A program made the position numbers and the translations under genes. From the NCBI RefSeq assembly GCF_042663225.1, contig NZ_JBHTAA010000001.1, positions 124,001 to 188,000 on the forward strand: a stretch of 64,000 nt of DNA, read 5' to 3'. Positions 40,729 to 49,371 of this stretch are shown here, piece after piece (within the stretch, counting starts at the first letter, position 1; each line of letters begins with the position of its first letter). The notes below the pieces were generated by a model. It saw nothing but the letters and a program-made list of their open reading frames with translations, had not been told where the DNA came from and did no database searches. Origin of the DNA: Haloferax namakaokahaiae (GTDB lineage Archaea; Halobacteriota; Halobacteria; Halobacteriales; Haloferacaceae).

Positions 40729-41324
40729 GAGACCTCGCAGAACGACGCGGGATGAACATCTCGGTGTACCAACCCGCCGAAGACTCGGGCCTGCTCGCAC
40801 GGGCCGCAATCGACAGGGTACAGGGGCGGGTCCTCGAAGTCGGCACCGGCTCGGGGTGGGTCGCCGCCCAGATTGCAGAGCGGACCGACGCCGACGTCGT
40901 CGCCAGCGACATCAACCCGCACGCCTGTCGGCAGGCGACCGAGCGCGCAGAGAAACTCCGCGCCGAGGGCCAGCGGGGATTCGACGTGGTTCGCGGCAAC
41001 CTCGTCGAACCGTTCCGTGACGAGGCGTTCGATACGGTCGCGTTCAACCCGCCGTACCTCCCCGAGCACCCGGACGGGACGCCGCAGGACGACTGGATGG
41101 AACAGGCGCTCACCGGCGGCGAAGACGGCCGCGCCGTCATCGACCCGTTCCTCGATTCGGTGGGTCGCGTGCTGAAACCCGACGGCGAGGCGCTCTTGCT
41201 CGTCAGCAGTCTCTCGGGCTACGACGAAGTGCTCGCCCGCGCCGAGGCGAACGGGTTCGACCACGAGGTCGCAGTCCAGGAGTCGTATCCGTTCGAGACG
41301 CTCACGGTCCTCGCCCTGAAATAA
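40725..41324 (+). CDS. HemK2/Mtq2-like class I methyltransferase
   Basis: A 199-residue SAM methyltransferase. It has VYQPAEDSGLLARAA at the N-terminus, the SAM loop VLEVGTGSGWVAAQI (about 36-50), SDINPHACRQA and FNPPYLPEHPDG with NPPY at 108-111, the signature of enzymes that methylate Gln or other planar side-chain nitrogens. Eukaryotic Mtq2/HEMK2 modifies release factor eRF1, so archaeal aRF1 is the likely target. The Met at residue 10 is an alternative start. It overlaps mscS by 4 bases. Confidence 0.88.
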   Translation: MRDLAERRGMNISVYQPAEDSGLLARAAIDRVQGRVLEVGTGSGWVAAQIAERTDADVVASDINPHACRQATERAEKLRAEGQRGFDVVRGNLVEPFRDEAFDTVAFNPPYLPEHPDGTPQDDWMEQALTGGEDGRAVIDPFLDSVGRVLKPDGEALLLVSSLSGYDEVLARAEANGFDHEVAVQESYPFETLTVLALK

Positions 41325-41347
41325 CTGGCATGCATTTGTTGGGATAG

Positions 41348-41379
41348 GAAATATTATACTCCGTCATTTCATAGCGGAG
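41348..41379 (+). promoter_or_regulatory. metE promoter with inverted repeat downstream of TATA
   Basis: TATA-like AATATTATAC (41350-41359) lies about 28 bases before the metE1 start. Between it and the expected start of transcription is the inverted repeat CTCCG (41359-41363) / CGGAG (41375-41379), a position typical of archaeal repressor operators. A hairpin in the mRNA is the alternative. Confidence 0.5.
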
Positions 41380-41383
41380 AGTG

Positions 41384-42388
41384 ATGACCGAACTCGTCTC
41401 GACCACACCGGGACTGTATCCCCTCCCGGATTGGGCGAAACAGGACCTCTCCGACCTCAAAGGTCACCAGAAACACGACCTCATCTCCGGCGACGAAGGC
41501 CCGGAGATCGTAGACGTGTACGACCGTGCCCGCGAGGAAGTCGTCTCCGAGCAAGTCGATGCGGGACTCGACCGCATCGTCGAAGGCCAACTGCGCTGGG
41601 ACGACATGCTGGCACACCCGTTGACCGTACACGAGAACGTCGAGACCGGCGGTATCGTCCGCTACTACGACAACAACAACTTCTACCGCGACCCGCAGGT
41701 GAAAGGCGAACTCACCTTCTCCGGCGACGTCGCGGCCGAACTCGACGCGACGAGCGAACTCCTCGACGACGAGGCACTGCAGGCCGTCCTCCCCGGCCCG
41801 TACACGCTCGCAGAACTCGCTACGAACGAGTACTACGACGACGACGCTGCCTTCCTCGACGCCGTCGGCGAGTTCCTCGCCGGTGAGGTCGATGCCTTCC
41901 CGGAACACGAGACGCTGTTCCTCCTCGAACCCTCGCTCGTCACCGACGCACCCGACGAAGACCTCGACGAACGCGTCCCCGACGCAATCGACCGCATCGT
42001 TGATGCGACCGACGCCGACGTGGTCGTCCAGTCCTACTGGGGCGCACTCGAAGAGAAAGTCTACGCGCACCTCATGGACGCGAACGTGGACGCACTCGGC
42101 TTCGACTTCGTCGCCGGCGACCGCGACCAGACCCTGTACAACATCAACGAGTACGGCACGAAAGACGACATCGCACTCGGTCTCGTCAACGGGCAGAACA
42201 CGCTCGTCGAGTCGCCCGAGACCGTCCACGAGCGCGTCGAGTGGACGCTCGACCGCATCGCCAACAAGTCGTTCGACCGCGCGTACGTGACGACCAACAC
42301 CGAACTGTTCTACCTGCCGGAGAACCGCGCGACCGAGAAACTGACCGCCCTCGCTGAAATCGCCAACATCCCGGAGGTGAAAGCATGA
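41384..42388 (+). CDS. metE1: MetE-like N-terminal half, companion of the methionine synthase
   Basis: A 334-residue TIM-barrel protein related to cobalamin-independent methionine synthase but lacking its zinc ligands: no HxC site is visible. Conserved patches are TPGLYPLPDW, VEGQLRWDDM, LPGPYTLAELA and GFDFVAGD. Its start overlaps nothing, and its end overlaps metE2 by 4 bases, so the pair is made together. The role is probably to bind the methyl donor or folate-like cofactor. ATG at 41384 is preferred over GTG at 41381. Confidence 0.85.
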   Translation: MTELVSTTPGLYPLPDWAKQDLSDLKGHQKHDLISGDEGPEIVDVYDRAREEVVSEQVDAGLDRIVEGQLRWDDMLAHPLTVHENVETGGIVRYYDNNNFYRDPQVKGELTFSGDVAAELDATSELLDDEALQAVLPGPYTLAELATNEYYDDDAAFLDAVGEFLAGEVDAFPEHETLFLLEPSLVTDAPDEDLDERVPDAIDRIVDATDADVVVQSYWGALEEKVYAHLMDANVDALGFDFVAGDRDQTLYNINEYGTKDDIALGLVNGQNTLVESPETVHERVEWTLDRIANKSFDRAYVTTNTELFYLPENRATEKLTALAEIANIPEVKA

Positions 42389-43458
42389 GCCGAGACGTCG
42401 AGAACCGCGAGCAGTTCCGCCCCGACGACCACGAATCCGACCACTTCCTCCTGACGACGGTCGTGGGTTCCTACCCGAAACCCAAGTGGCTCAACCGCGC
42501 CACCGACCTCGCCGACGACCCGGACTCCAAGTTCACCGACGAGCACCTCCACGAGGCCCACGACGACGCCTGTCGCGTCATCACCCACGAGCACGAACGC
42601 GCCGGACTCGACACCGTCGTGGACGGCGAGATGCGCCGCAACGAGATGGTCGAGTACTTCGCCCACCGAATCCCCGGCTACGAGTTCAACGGGCCGGTCA
42701 AAGTCTGGGGCCACAACTACTTCGACAAACCATCCGTCGCCGGTGAGGTCGAGTACGACGAACCGTGGCTGGTGGACGAGTTCGAGTTCACCCAGAACGT
42801 CGCCTCTCGCCCGGTCAAAGTCCCAATCACGGGACCGTACACCCTCGCCAGTTGGTCGTTCAACGAGCACTACGATTCTGAAGCAGAACTCGCCTACGCG
42901 CTCGCCGACCTCGTGAACGAGGAGATAGAGAAACTCGTCGAAGCGGGCGCTCGCTACATCCAAATCGACGAACCCGCGCTGGCGACGACGCCGGACGACC
43001 ACGCCATCGTCGGCGAGTGTCTCGAACGCATCGTCGCGGGCGTCCCCGACGAGGTTCGCATCGGCCTGCACGTCTGTTACGGCGACTACTCGCGCATCTA
43101 CCCCGAACTCAACGACTACCCAATCGACGAGTTCGACGTGGAACTCTGCAACGGCGGCTACGAGCAAATCGACGTGTTCACCGAGCCAGAATTCGAACCC
43201 GACCTCGCACTCGGCGTCGTGGACGTCCACACCGCCGAAGTCGAGACGGTCGAAGAGATTAAGGAGAACATCAAGCAGGGTCTCAAGGTCGTTCCCCCGG
43301 AGAAACTCACCGTCTCGCCCGACTGCGGTGTGAAACTCCTGCCCCGCGAGGTGGCTTACCAGAAGATGGAGAACATGGTCAAAGCCACCCGCGAAGTCGA
43401 AGCCGAACTCGACGCGGGCGAAATCGACCTCGCCGCGCCGGTTCCGAAGGCGGACTAA
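42385..43458 (+). CDS. metE2: Methionine synthase, cobalamin-independent MetE C-terminal type
   Basis: Transfers a methyl group to homocysteine to form methionine. 357 residues, corresponding to the catalytic C-terminal half of bacterial MetE. Zinc/homocysteine ligands are visible: LHVCYGD (HxC) and VSPDCGVKLLPREVA (second Cys). LTTVVGSYPKPKWL opens the domain and ITGPYTLASWSF and IQIDEPAL mark the barrel. It forms a split pair with metE1. Which methyl donor it uses is not shown by the sequence. Confidence 0.9.
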   Translation: MSRDVENREQFRPDDHESDHFLLTTVVGSYPKPKWLNRATDLADDPDSKFTDEHLHEAHDDACRVITHEHERAGLDTVVDGEMRRNEMVEYFAHRIPGYEFNGPVKVWGHNYFDKPSVAGEVEYDEPWLVDEFEFTQNVASRPVKVPITGPYTLASWSFNEHYDSEAELAYALADLVNEEIEKLVEAGARYIQIDEPALATTPDDHAIVGECLERIVAGVPDEVRIGLHVCYGDYSRIYPELNDYPIDEFDVELCNGGYEQIDVFTEPEFEPDLALGVVDVHTAEVETVEEIKENIKQGLKVVPPEKLTVSPDCGVKLLPREVAYQKMENMVKATREVEAELDAGEIDLAAPVPKAD

Positions 43459-43482
43459 GCCAGTCTCTCTGCGGTTTTTGTT

Positions 43483-44295
43483 TCATGCCGATTTCGTCGC
43501 CCGAATAGACAGCGTCATCGGGATGTCCGGTTCCCCGCCGGGGAAGCGCCACCACCCGTCGTCACCTTCGACGAGATTCGGGAAGCGCTCGTAGCATATC
43601 TTCGGGAACTCGTGGACGAACTCGATATCGAGACCAACCCCGATGAGCGCGTTCAGGATATCGCCCGTCGTGTGTGCCCAGAAGAAGGTCGTCCCGTGTT
43701 CGATTTTGTCGTCGCTGGCATAGCCCTCGTCGCCTTCGTATCGGTGGACTTCGTCGGAGAACTACGGATACTCGAACTTGGCCCACTGTTCCCTCGTCTC
43801 TTCGATCGCGCCGACGACGGGGTGGATTTCGGCGATGTAGAACGTCCCGCCGGGTTTCAGGAAGTGGTCGATGATTTCCGCCCACTGGTCGATATCTGAG
43901 AGCCAGCTAATCGCGCCGTAGGAGGTGAACACGACGTCGAACTCGCCATCGAGATTCTCTGGGAGTTCGTACACGTCGCTCTCGACGAACCGGGCTTGGT
44001 CGGCGTCGATTCCCGCCTCGTCGCGGAGTTCGCGGGCCATCTCGATTGCCTTCGGTGAGAAGTCGATTCCCGTTACGGTCGCGCCTTCGCGCGCCCACGA
44101 GAGCGTGTCCATGCCGAAGTGACACTGGAGGTGGAGGAGGGAGTTACCTTCGACCGAGCCGAGTTCCTCGCGTTCGAGGTCCATCAGGCTCGATTCGCCA
44201 GCCAAGAACCCGTCTACGTCGTAGAGCGGTGTGGTGGGATGGAGTTCGGCCAACTCGTCCCAGTGGTCGCGGTTGGTCGCGCGAAAGTCGTCCAT
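43483..44295 (-). pseudogene. Class I SAM methyltransferase interrupted by in-frame TAG
   Basis: Reading from 44295, a 177-residue methyltransferase part (MDDFRATNRDHWDELAELHP, LHLQCHFGMDTLSWAREGATVTGIDFSP for SAM, DVVFTSYGAISWL) stops at a TAG at 43762-43764 just after KFEYP. The same frame then continues without another stop to 43483, encoding FSDEVHRYEGDEGYASDD and a Trp-rich tail GWWRFPGGEPDIPMTLS. Homologues I remember have Tyr where the stop is (EYPYF), so one TAC-to-TAG change explains it. Full length would be about 270 residues. Readthrough or sequencing error are alternatives. Confidence 0.85.
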
Positions 44296-44467
44296 ACGTC
44301 GCCACCGCAACACGGGAATAAGTGCTTTGTCCGGTGTCGAGTGTCCCCGCGGCACACACCGGAAAGACGGATTCGAGACGGTCGAACGAAGAGAGCGCGG
44401 ACGCGTGCAACCGTAGCGGTTGCTCACGACCGAGAAAAACGGAAAATGCGACGGTAGTCGCGTTCGC

Positions 44468-44929
44468 TTATTCGTAGAGCCAGCTCGCGTCGATGCGCTC
44501 GTAATCGACGAGTTCGTCCTCGTCGAAGAAGAGTGCAATCTCGCGCTCGTTGGCGCCCTCGTCCTCGTGGTCGGAGCCGTGGATGACGTTCCGGCCGAGG
44601 TCGAGTCCGTAGTCGCCGCGGATGGTTCCGGGGGCGGACTCTGCGGGGTCGGTCTCGCCCATCATGCGGCGGACCTGTCGCGTCGCGTCCTGTCCTTCCC
44701 AGACCATCGCAAAGACTGGGCCGGAGGTGATGAAGTCAACGAGACCCTCGAAGAACGGCTTGCCCTCGTGCTCGCCGTAGTGTTCGTGGGCGAGTTCCTC
44801 GTCGATCTGCATGAACTTGCCGCCGACCATCTTCAGGCCGCGGTCTTCGAAGCGAGCGACGATGTCGCCGATGAGGCCGCGCTGGACGCCGTCCGGCTTG
44901 ACCATCACGAAGGTTCGCTCGTCGGACAT
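44468..44929 (-). CDS. ndk: Nucleoside-diphosphate kinase
   Basis: Balances NTP and dNTP pools by phosphate transfer through a histidine. 153 residues with RTFVMVKPDGVQRGLIGDIV at the N-terminus and the active-site signature NVIHGSDHEDEG containing the catalytic His. Several acidic surface residues fit salt adaptation. Last gene of rpl7ae-rps28e-rpl24e-ndk; it begins directly after the rpl24e stop. Confidence 0.97.
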   Translation of the reverse strand: MSDERTFVMVKPDGVQRGLIGDIVARFEDRGLKMVGGKFMQIDEELAHEHYGEHEGKPFFEGLVDFITSGPVFAMVWEGQDATRQVRRMMGETDPAESAPGTIRGDYGLDLGRNVIHGSDHEDEGANEREIALFFDEDELVDYERIDASWLYE

Positions 44930-45130
44930 CTAGTTGTCCTCCGACCGGCCGCGTGCGCGGCGGCCTGCTTCCGTCCACTCAAGGTCGCGGGCTTCGCGCC
45001 CGAGGAAGTAGTTCTTCTCCGCCTTGGAGTCCTTGAAGTGGAGCACGGTACCGTCGTTCTTGACGTACATCGTGCCCGTGCCGGGCTCGATTTCGTCGCC
45101 ACTGTAGTCGCAGGTACGTTTTTCCACCAT
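44930..45130 (-). CDS. rpl24e: Ribosomal protein eL24
   Basis: Large-subunit protein, 66 residues. Starts with RTCDYSGDEIEPGTGTMYVK and has FHFKDSKAEKNYFLGREARDLEW-type core (HFKDSKAEKNYFLGR); this member keeps only one Cys of the zinc pair common in other archaea. Two bases after rps28e. Confidence 0.95.
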   Translation of the reverse strand: MVEKRTCDYSGDEIEPGTGTMYVKNDGTVLHFKDSKAEKNYFLGREARDLEWTEAGRRARGRSEDN

Positions 45131-45132
45131 GA

Positions 45133-45357
45133 TTACTGTCCTCCGATGGAGTCAGCGTCACGCTGGGTCTCACGGAGCTGCAGGATGTCGCCCTCTCGGA
45201 CGGGACCCAGCACGTTTCGCGTGATGATACGGCCCTGGTTGGAGCCTTCCTGGATGCGGCATTTGACCTGCATGGCCTCGCCGTGCATCCCAGTCTTTCC
45301 AACGACTTCGATGACTTCGGCAGACGTCGAGTCGTTGGCTTGTTCGTCCGCGCTCAT
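45133..45357 (-). CDS. rps28e: Ribosomal protein eS28
   Basis: Small-subunit protein near the mRNA exit, 74 residues. Recognised by EVIEVVGKTGMHGEAMQVKC, RIITRNVLGPVREGDIL and LRETQRDADS. It follows rpl7ae by 6 bases. Confidence 0.95.
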   Translation of the reverse strand: MSADEQANDSTSAEVIEVVGKTGMHGEAMQVKCRIQEGSNQGRIITRNVLGPVREGDILQLRETQRDADSIGGQ

Positions 45358-45363
45358 GGTCGG

Positions 45364-45726
45364 TTATCGAAGGTCCTCGACCTTGGTCGCGATGTCTTCG
45401 ACCTGCTCCGAAGCCTCGCCGGAATCGACGATGGCCGCGGCAGCACTGCCGACTTCGAGGCCGGCGGCGTGGCCGATGTCGTCCTGCGTCTCGACGAAGA
45501 TGAACGGAATACCCTTCTCGTCTGCAATCTCGGGGAGGTGCATGACGATCTCTTCGGGCGAGACGTCCTCGGCGATGAGCACGAGCTTCGCGTTGCCACG
45601 CTCGATGGACTTGGTCGTTTCGTTGGTTCCTTTCTTCACGATACCAGTATCTCGGGCGACCTCGAGCGCCTCGACGGCGCTGTCAGCGAGGTCGGCCGGT
45701 ACGTCGAAGTCTACGTAGACAGCCAT
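45364..45726 (-). CDS. rpl7ae: Ribosomal protein eL8/L7Ae
   Basis: K-turn RNA-binding protein found in the large subunit, C/D and H/ACA sRNPs and RNase P. 120 residues with DTGIVKKGTNETTKSIERGN and LVLIAEDVSPEEIVMHLP, the RNA-binding signature. First gene of its operon. A GGTGA-like ribosome-binding site precedes the ATG, and a 60-base leader is predicted. Confidence 0.97.
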   Translation of the reverse strand: MAVYVDFDVPADLADSAVEALEVARDTGIVKKGTNETTKSIERGNAKLVLIAEDVSPEEIVMHLPEIADEKGIPFIFVETQDDIGHAAGLEVGSAAAAIVDSGEASEQVEDIATKVEDLR

Positions 45727-45807
45727 TGTTGTTCACCTATGTTCCTGTTCGCGGGCTCGACTCCCTCGCCGGCGTCACCGGTCGGTCGGTCGCAACCGGT
45801 GGGTACG

Positions 45808-45817
45808 AGTATATCCC
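45808..45817 (-). promoter_or_regulatory. TATA-like box for rpl7ae operon
   Basis: GGGATATACT on the minus strand, predicting a start near 45786 and a leader of about 60 bases that ends in GGTGAACAACA before the ATG. L7Ae represses its own mRNA through a leader K-turn in some archaea; no clear K-turn is visible here. Confidence 0.4.
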
Positions 45818-45966
45818 TTACGGCGAGGAGATTCATCAACCCCGGACAGGCTGTACCCGTTCCTTACTCAGGACCCCATAAAAGCGCTTTCAAAATCTCA
45901 TCGCCGTGCGAGAGGCCAACACGCACCGAGAGAAACGCCCTTTTCGGCTGACTCTGTAGCGAACGT

Positions 45967-48255
45967 ATGAACGGTCCCGGCGACGACGCCCGCGACGATA
46001 CCACGCCTTCTCACATCGGCACCGACGTGGACATCGAAGCGCTCGCAAGCGCCTGTCGTGACGACGCGATGGCGACGAACCAACGCCGCGTACTCGTCTT
46101 CGCAGGCGACAGAGACGCCGGTATCGACGCCGCCTTCGATACCGTCCGCGGTGCCGACGTGCCAGACGACGAAGTGACGTTCGTCACGAGTCGAGATGGA
46201 TTCCGCTTCCACCGAGTCGAACCCGTCCACGCCTCGAAACTCCTCGGCACCACGCGAAGTATCGTCGTCCTCGATTGCCACGACGCCTTCTCGCCAAACG
46301 CGCTCGGCCGCGTCGCCGGCGCGGTCGATGGCGGCGGCCTGCTCGTCTTGCTCACCCCCTCGCTCGACGAGTGGCCCGCGCGTCACGACCAGTTCGACGA
46401 ACGTCTCGCCGTCCCGCCCTACTCGCTCGACGACGTGACCGACCGCTTCCGAAGTCGCCTCGTCGCCACGCTTCGGGATCACCCCGGCATCGCGGTCGTG
46501 AACCTCGACACGCACACCCTCGAACGCGACGGAACTCACGAACAGGGACTCCACTTCGACGTGCCCGACGCGTTCGTCCCGACGAAGCACGTCTTTCCCA
46601 CTCGGGCCTACGAGGACTGTCTCACCGCCGACCAGTCGGAGACGCTCGCCGCGCTCGAAGCCCTTCGAACGCCCGGCAACGCCGTCGTGGTCGAGGCCGA
46701 CCGGGGGCGAGGGAAATCGAGCGCCGCCGGCCTCGCCGCAGGGAGTCTCGCCGCCGAGGGAAAGCGCGTCGTCGTCACCGCTCCCGGCACGCAGAACGCC
46801 GCCGAGGTGTTCGAGCGCGCCGAGCGGCTGCTGGCCGAACTCGGCGAACTCGCATCGAGAGAGCAGTACGGTCTCACTTCGAACGCGGGCGGGCGCGTCC
46901 ACTTCGTCCCACCGACCGACGTCGAATCCGCGCTCGACGATTGCGACGCGCTCGTCGTGGACGAGGCGGCCGCGCTCTCGGTTCGCTTGCTCACGTCGTT
47001 CCTCGACGCTCCTGCCGTTGCATTCTGTACGACCGTCCGCGGCTACGAAGGCGCGGGACGCGGGTTCGCCGTTAGATTTCGTGGCCACCTCGACGACTCC
47101 GAATTCGACGTTTCGGACGTTCGACTCGACCACCCGATTCGCTACGCCGCGGGCGACCCGCTCGAATCGTGGACGTTTCGGGCGCTCTTGCTCGATGCCC
47201 GGCCCCCAGTCGGCCAACTCGTCGCCGACGCGACGACCGAATCCGTCGAATATCGCACGTTCACGGCCGACGACCTGCTGGCCGACGAGCACCTGCTTCG
47301 AGAAGTGTTCGGACTCCTCGTCCTCGCGCACTACCGGACCGAACCCGACGACTTGGCCCGCCTGCTCGACGCGCCGAACCTCACGATTCGGGCGCTCACG
47401 CACGAGGGCCACGTCGTCTCCGTGGCGCTCCTCGCACGCGAAGGTGGATTGGACGAGGAGACGCGCGACCACGTGTACTTCGGCGGGCGCATCCGCGGGA
47501 ACATGCTCCCCGACGTGTTCACCAGCCAACTCCGCGACGAGGACGCCGGAATCCCAGTCGGCTATCGCGTCATGCGCATCGCCACCCACCACGCGGTTCG
47601 GAGCCACGGACTCGGCTCTCGACTCCTGACCGAGATTCGCGGCGAGTTCGCAGGCGAGGCGGATTACCTCGGCGTCGGGTTCGGTGCCACACCCGAGTTA
47701 CTCTCGTTCTGGGAGGACAACGACTACGGCGCGGTGTACCTCTCGACCACCCGCAACGACACCAGCGGCGAGCACTCGGTGCTCATGCTCCGTCCGCTCT
47801 CCGAGGCGGGCCGCGAACTCGCCGACCGCCACACGGGCTATTTCGAGACCCGGACCATCGACATGCTCTCGGACCTCCTCTCGAATCTCGACCCCGACGT
47901 GGTTCGCGGCGCGCTTCGGGCGACTCGCTCGCCGTACACGCCCGAGCTATCGGCCTACGAGTGGCGAACCGTCGCCAGCGCGGCCTACGGACCGGGACTG
48001 TCGAGTATCGCCCTCGGTGCGTTTCGGCGACTCGCCGTCGCGTACCTCACTTCCCCCGGTGAGTTAGACGAGCGCCAAGAGCGCCTCGTCGTTCGAAAAG
48101 TCCTCCAAGCCCACTCGTGGGACGACGTCGCCGACGAGTTGGAGTACCACTCCACGAGTCAGGCGATGCGGGCACTCGGGACGGCGTTCCAGCCGATTGT
48201 CGATAGATTCGGGACGCCCGAGGCACACGGCGAGCGGGACCGGTATCTGGACTGA
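45967..48255 (+). CDS. tmcA: tRNA(Met) cytidine acetyltransferase TmcA
   Basis: Acetylates cytidines in tRNA, and in archaea also rRNA and mRNA, to N4-acetylcytidine. 762 residues: an N-terminal domain, an ATPase/helicase module with Walker A VEADRGRGKSSAAG (near 240-255) and LVVDEAAALSV, then a GNAT acetyltransferase domain (RVMRIATHHAVRSHGLGSRLL) and a C-terminal tail. It is divergent from the ribosomal operon. Confidence 0.95.
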   Translation: MNGPGDDARDDTTPSHIGTDVDIEALASACRDDAMATNQRRVLVFAGDRDAGIDAAFDTVRGADVPDDEVTFVTSRDGFRFHRVEPVHASKLLGTTRSIVVLDCHDAFSPNALGRVAGAVDGGGLLVLLTPSLDEWPARHDQFDERLAVPPYSLDDVTDRFRSRLVATLRDHPGIAVVNLDTHTLERDGTHEQGLHFDVPDAFVPTKHVFPTRAYEDCLTADQSETLAALEALRTPGNAVVVEADRGRGKSSAAGLAAGSLAAEGKRVVVTAPGTQNAAEVFERAERLLAELGELASREQYGLTSNAGGRVHFVPPTDVESALDDCDALVVDEAAALSVRLLTSFLDAPAVAFCTTVRGYEGAGRGFAVRFRGHLDDSEFDVSDVRLDHPIRYAAGDPLESWTFRALLLDARPPVGQLVADATTESVEYRTFTADDLLADEHLLREVFGLLVLAHYRTEPDDLARLLDAPNLTIRALTHEGHVVSVALLAREGGLDEETRDHVYFGGRIRGNMLPDVFTSQLRDEDAGIPVGYRVMRIATHHAVRSHGLGSRLLTEIRGEFAGEADYLGVGFGATPELLSFWEDNDYGAVYLSTTRNDTSGEHSVLMLRPLSEAGRELADRHTGYFETRTIDMLSDLLSNLDPDVVRGALRATRSPYTPELSAYEWRTVASAAYGPGLSSIALGAFRRLAVAYLTSPGELDERQERLVVRKVLQAHSWDDVADELEYHSTSQAMRALGTAFQPIVDRFGTPEAHGERDRYLD

Positions 48256-48326
48256 CTGGGAGCACCCCTGCTTGTCGCACTGCATTTCTGCGGTACAGCG
48301 ATGTGGCTCCGTGACGAGTATCGACC

Positions 48327-48491
48327 ATGGAGACGTGTAGCGAAGACGACTGCGAGAACCCCGCCGCCGTCAGGCTCTACATCCCGTGGGACGAGGACAG
48401 AGACGTCTGTACGGCCCACGGCCGCGTGCTCGCTCAACGAGACGGCGTCGTCGCCGAGCCACTCGACGGCGCAGAAAAGTTCTGGAAGTAG
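48327..48491 (+). CDS. Small zinc-finger candidate (54 residues)
   Basis: A 54-residue protein with METCSEDDCENPA, then CTAHGRV: three Cys and one His (C4, C9, C28, H31) that could form a single zinc site. The Asp/Glu-rich composition and codon usage look like a real haloarchaeal small protein, a group often missed in annotation. It is 71 bases downstream of tmcA on the same strand. Function unknown. Confidence 0.6.
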   Translation: METCSEDDCENPAAVRLYIPWDEDRDVCTAHGRVLAQRDGVVAEPLDGAEKFWK

Positions 48492-48532
48492 CGGAGAGAC
48501 CACACGGAGCGACCGATGGCGCGAGTGTACCT

Positions 48533-49267
48533 CTATCGGAGTGAGACGGCCATCATCACTTCGTTGACGTACTCGTCGTCGATTTTGTAGTGGTCCTCGC
48601 GGACCGCTTCGGTCTCCCAACCGTGGTCTTCGAGGAAGGTAATCGCGCCCTCGTTCGTCGATGGGATACTGTTGTAGAGTTTCTCGAACCCGTGGTCGCG
48701 CGCCCAGTCGGTCCCTTGAGCGAGGAGTTCTTTCCCGATGCCGTGGCCACGATAGTCGGCGCGGACGCCGACGGTGAGTACCGCCGTGTGGCTCAGTTTC
48801 GCGGCTTCTGGCAGGTCGAGGTGAACCCATCCCGCGAGGTCGTCGTCCACGGTGGCGACGAACACCATCCGCGAGGAGAGTTCGTTGTGGCGCAACACGA
48901 CTTCCTCGTGGTCGAGCACGTCCGCGACGGTCTCGGCTTCGATGTAGGTCCCCTCTTCGGCGACTTCGTTGATGGCGTCGATGAGGCTCTCCAAATCCAC
49001 GTCCTGGGCCATCCGAATCGTGACGTCGAGGTCGCCTAACTCGACCGTTCGCTCTTCTTCTGTCGCGTAGGCGACTTCGACGTGCTTGCCTACTTTTCTG
49101 ATGTAGCCGTCGCGGCGCAGAATCGTCAGGTGCGTCCCGAGTGCCGCCGGTTCGAAGTTGAGCGCTCGTCGGACCTCGTCTTCTCGGACGGAGCCGTGTC
49201 GCTCGATGTATTCGTAGATGTCTTTGCGGTCCTTGTGGTCGAACGTTAGCGTGTCAGTAACTTCCAT
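48533..49267 (-). CDS. Winged-helix plus GNAT acetyltransferase fusion
   Basis: A 244-residue protein. Residues 1-70 look like a winged HTH (DRKDIYEYIERHGSVREDEVRRAL...ALGTHLTILRRDGYIRK), and 80-244 form a GNAT domain with the acetyl-CoA loop VRADYRGHGIGKELLAQG. It may acetylate a small molecule or protein and sense it with the HTH, or regulate its own gene. The combination is common in haloarchaea but unassigned. Transcribed convergently with the small zinc-finger gene. Confidence 0.85.
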   Translation of the reverse strand: MEVTDTLTFDHKDRKDIYEYIERHGSVREDEVRRALNFEPAALGTHLTILRRDGYIRKVGKHVEVAYATEEERTVELGDLDVTIRMAQDVDLESLIDAINEVAEEGTYIEAETVADVLDHEEVVLRHNELSSRMVFVATVDDDLAGWVHLDLPEAAKLSHTAVLTVGVRADYRGHGIGKELLAQGTDWARDHGFEKLYNSIPSTNEGAITFLEDHGWETEAVREDHYKIDDEYVNEVMMAVSLR

Positions 49268-49371
49268 GGTATCGTATCACAGGCCTAGTTATTAATTGTT
49301 ATTCGTGATATTCTAGACAGACACAGCGTTTCGTAGTGGACGACGACCCAACTGCGACGGTCCCTCTCCCG

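Noticed and set aside
43762..43764. Pyrrolysine insertion at the TAG in the methyltransferase gene
   Set aside because: No pyl genes are visible in the window, the family is not a methylamine methyltransferase, and haloarchaea generally lack the system; a nonsense mutation is simpler.
45727..45790. K-turn in the rpl7ae leader
   Set aside because: A TGACGCC/GGCGAGG arrangement looks partly right, but the helix between the strands would have no room for a loop, so I do not claim it.
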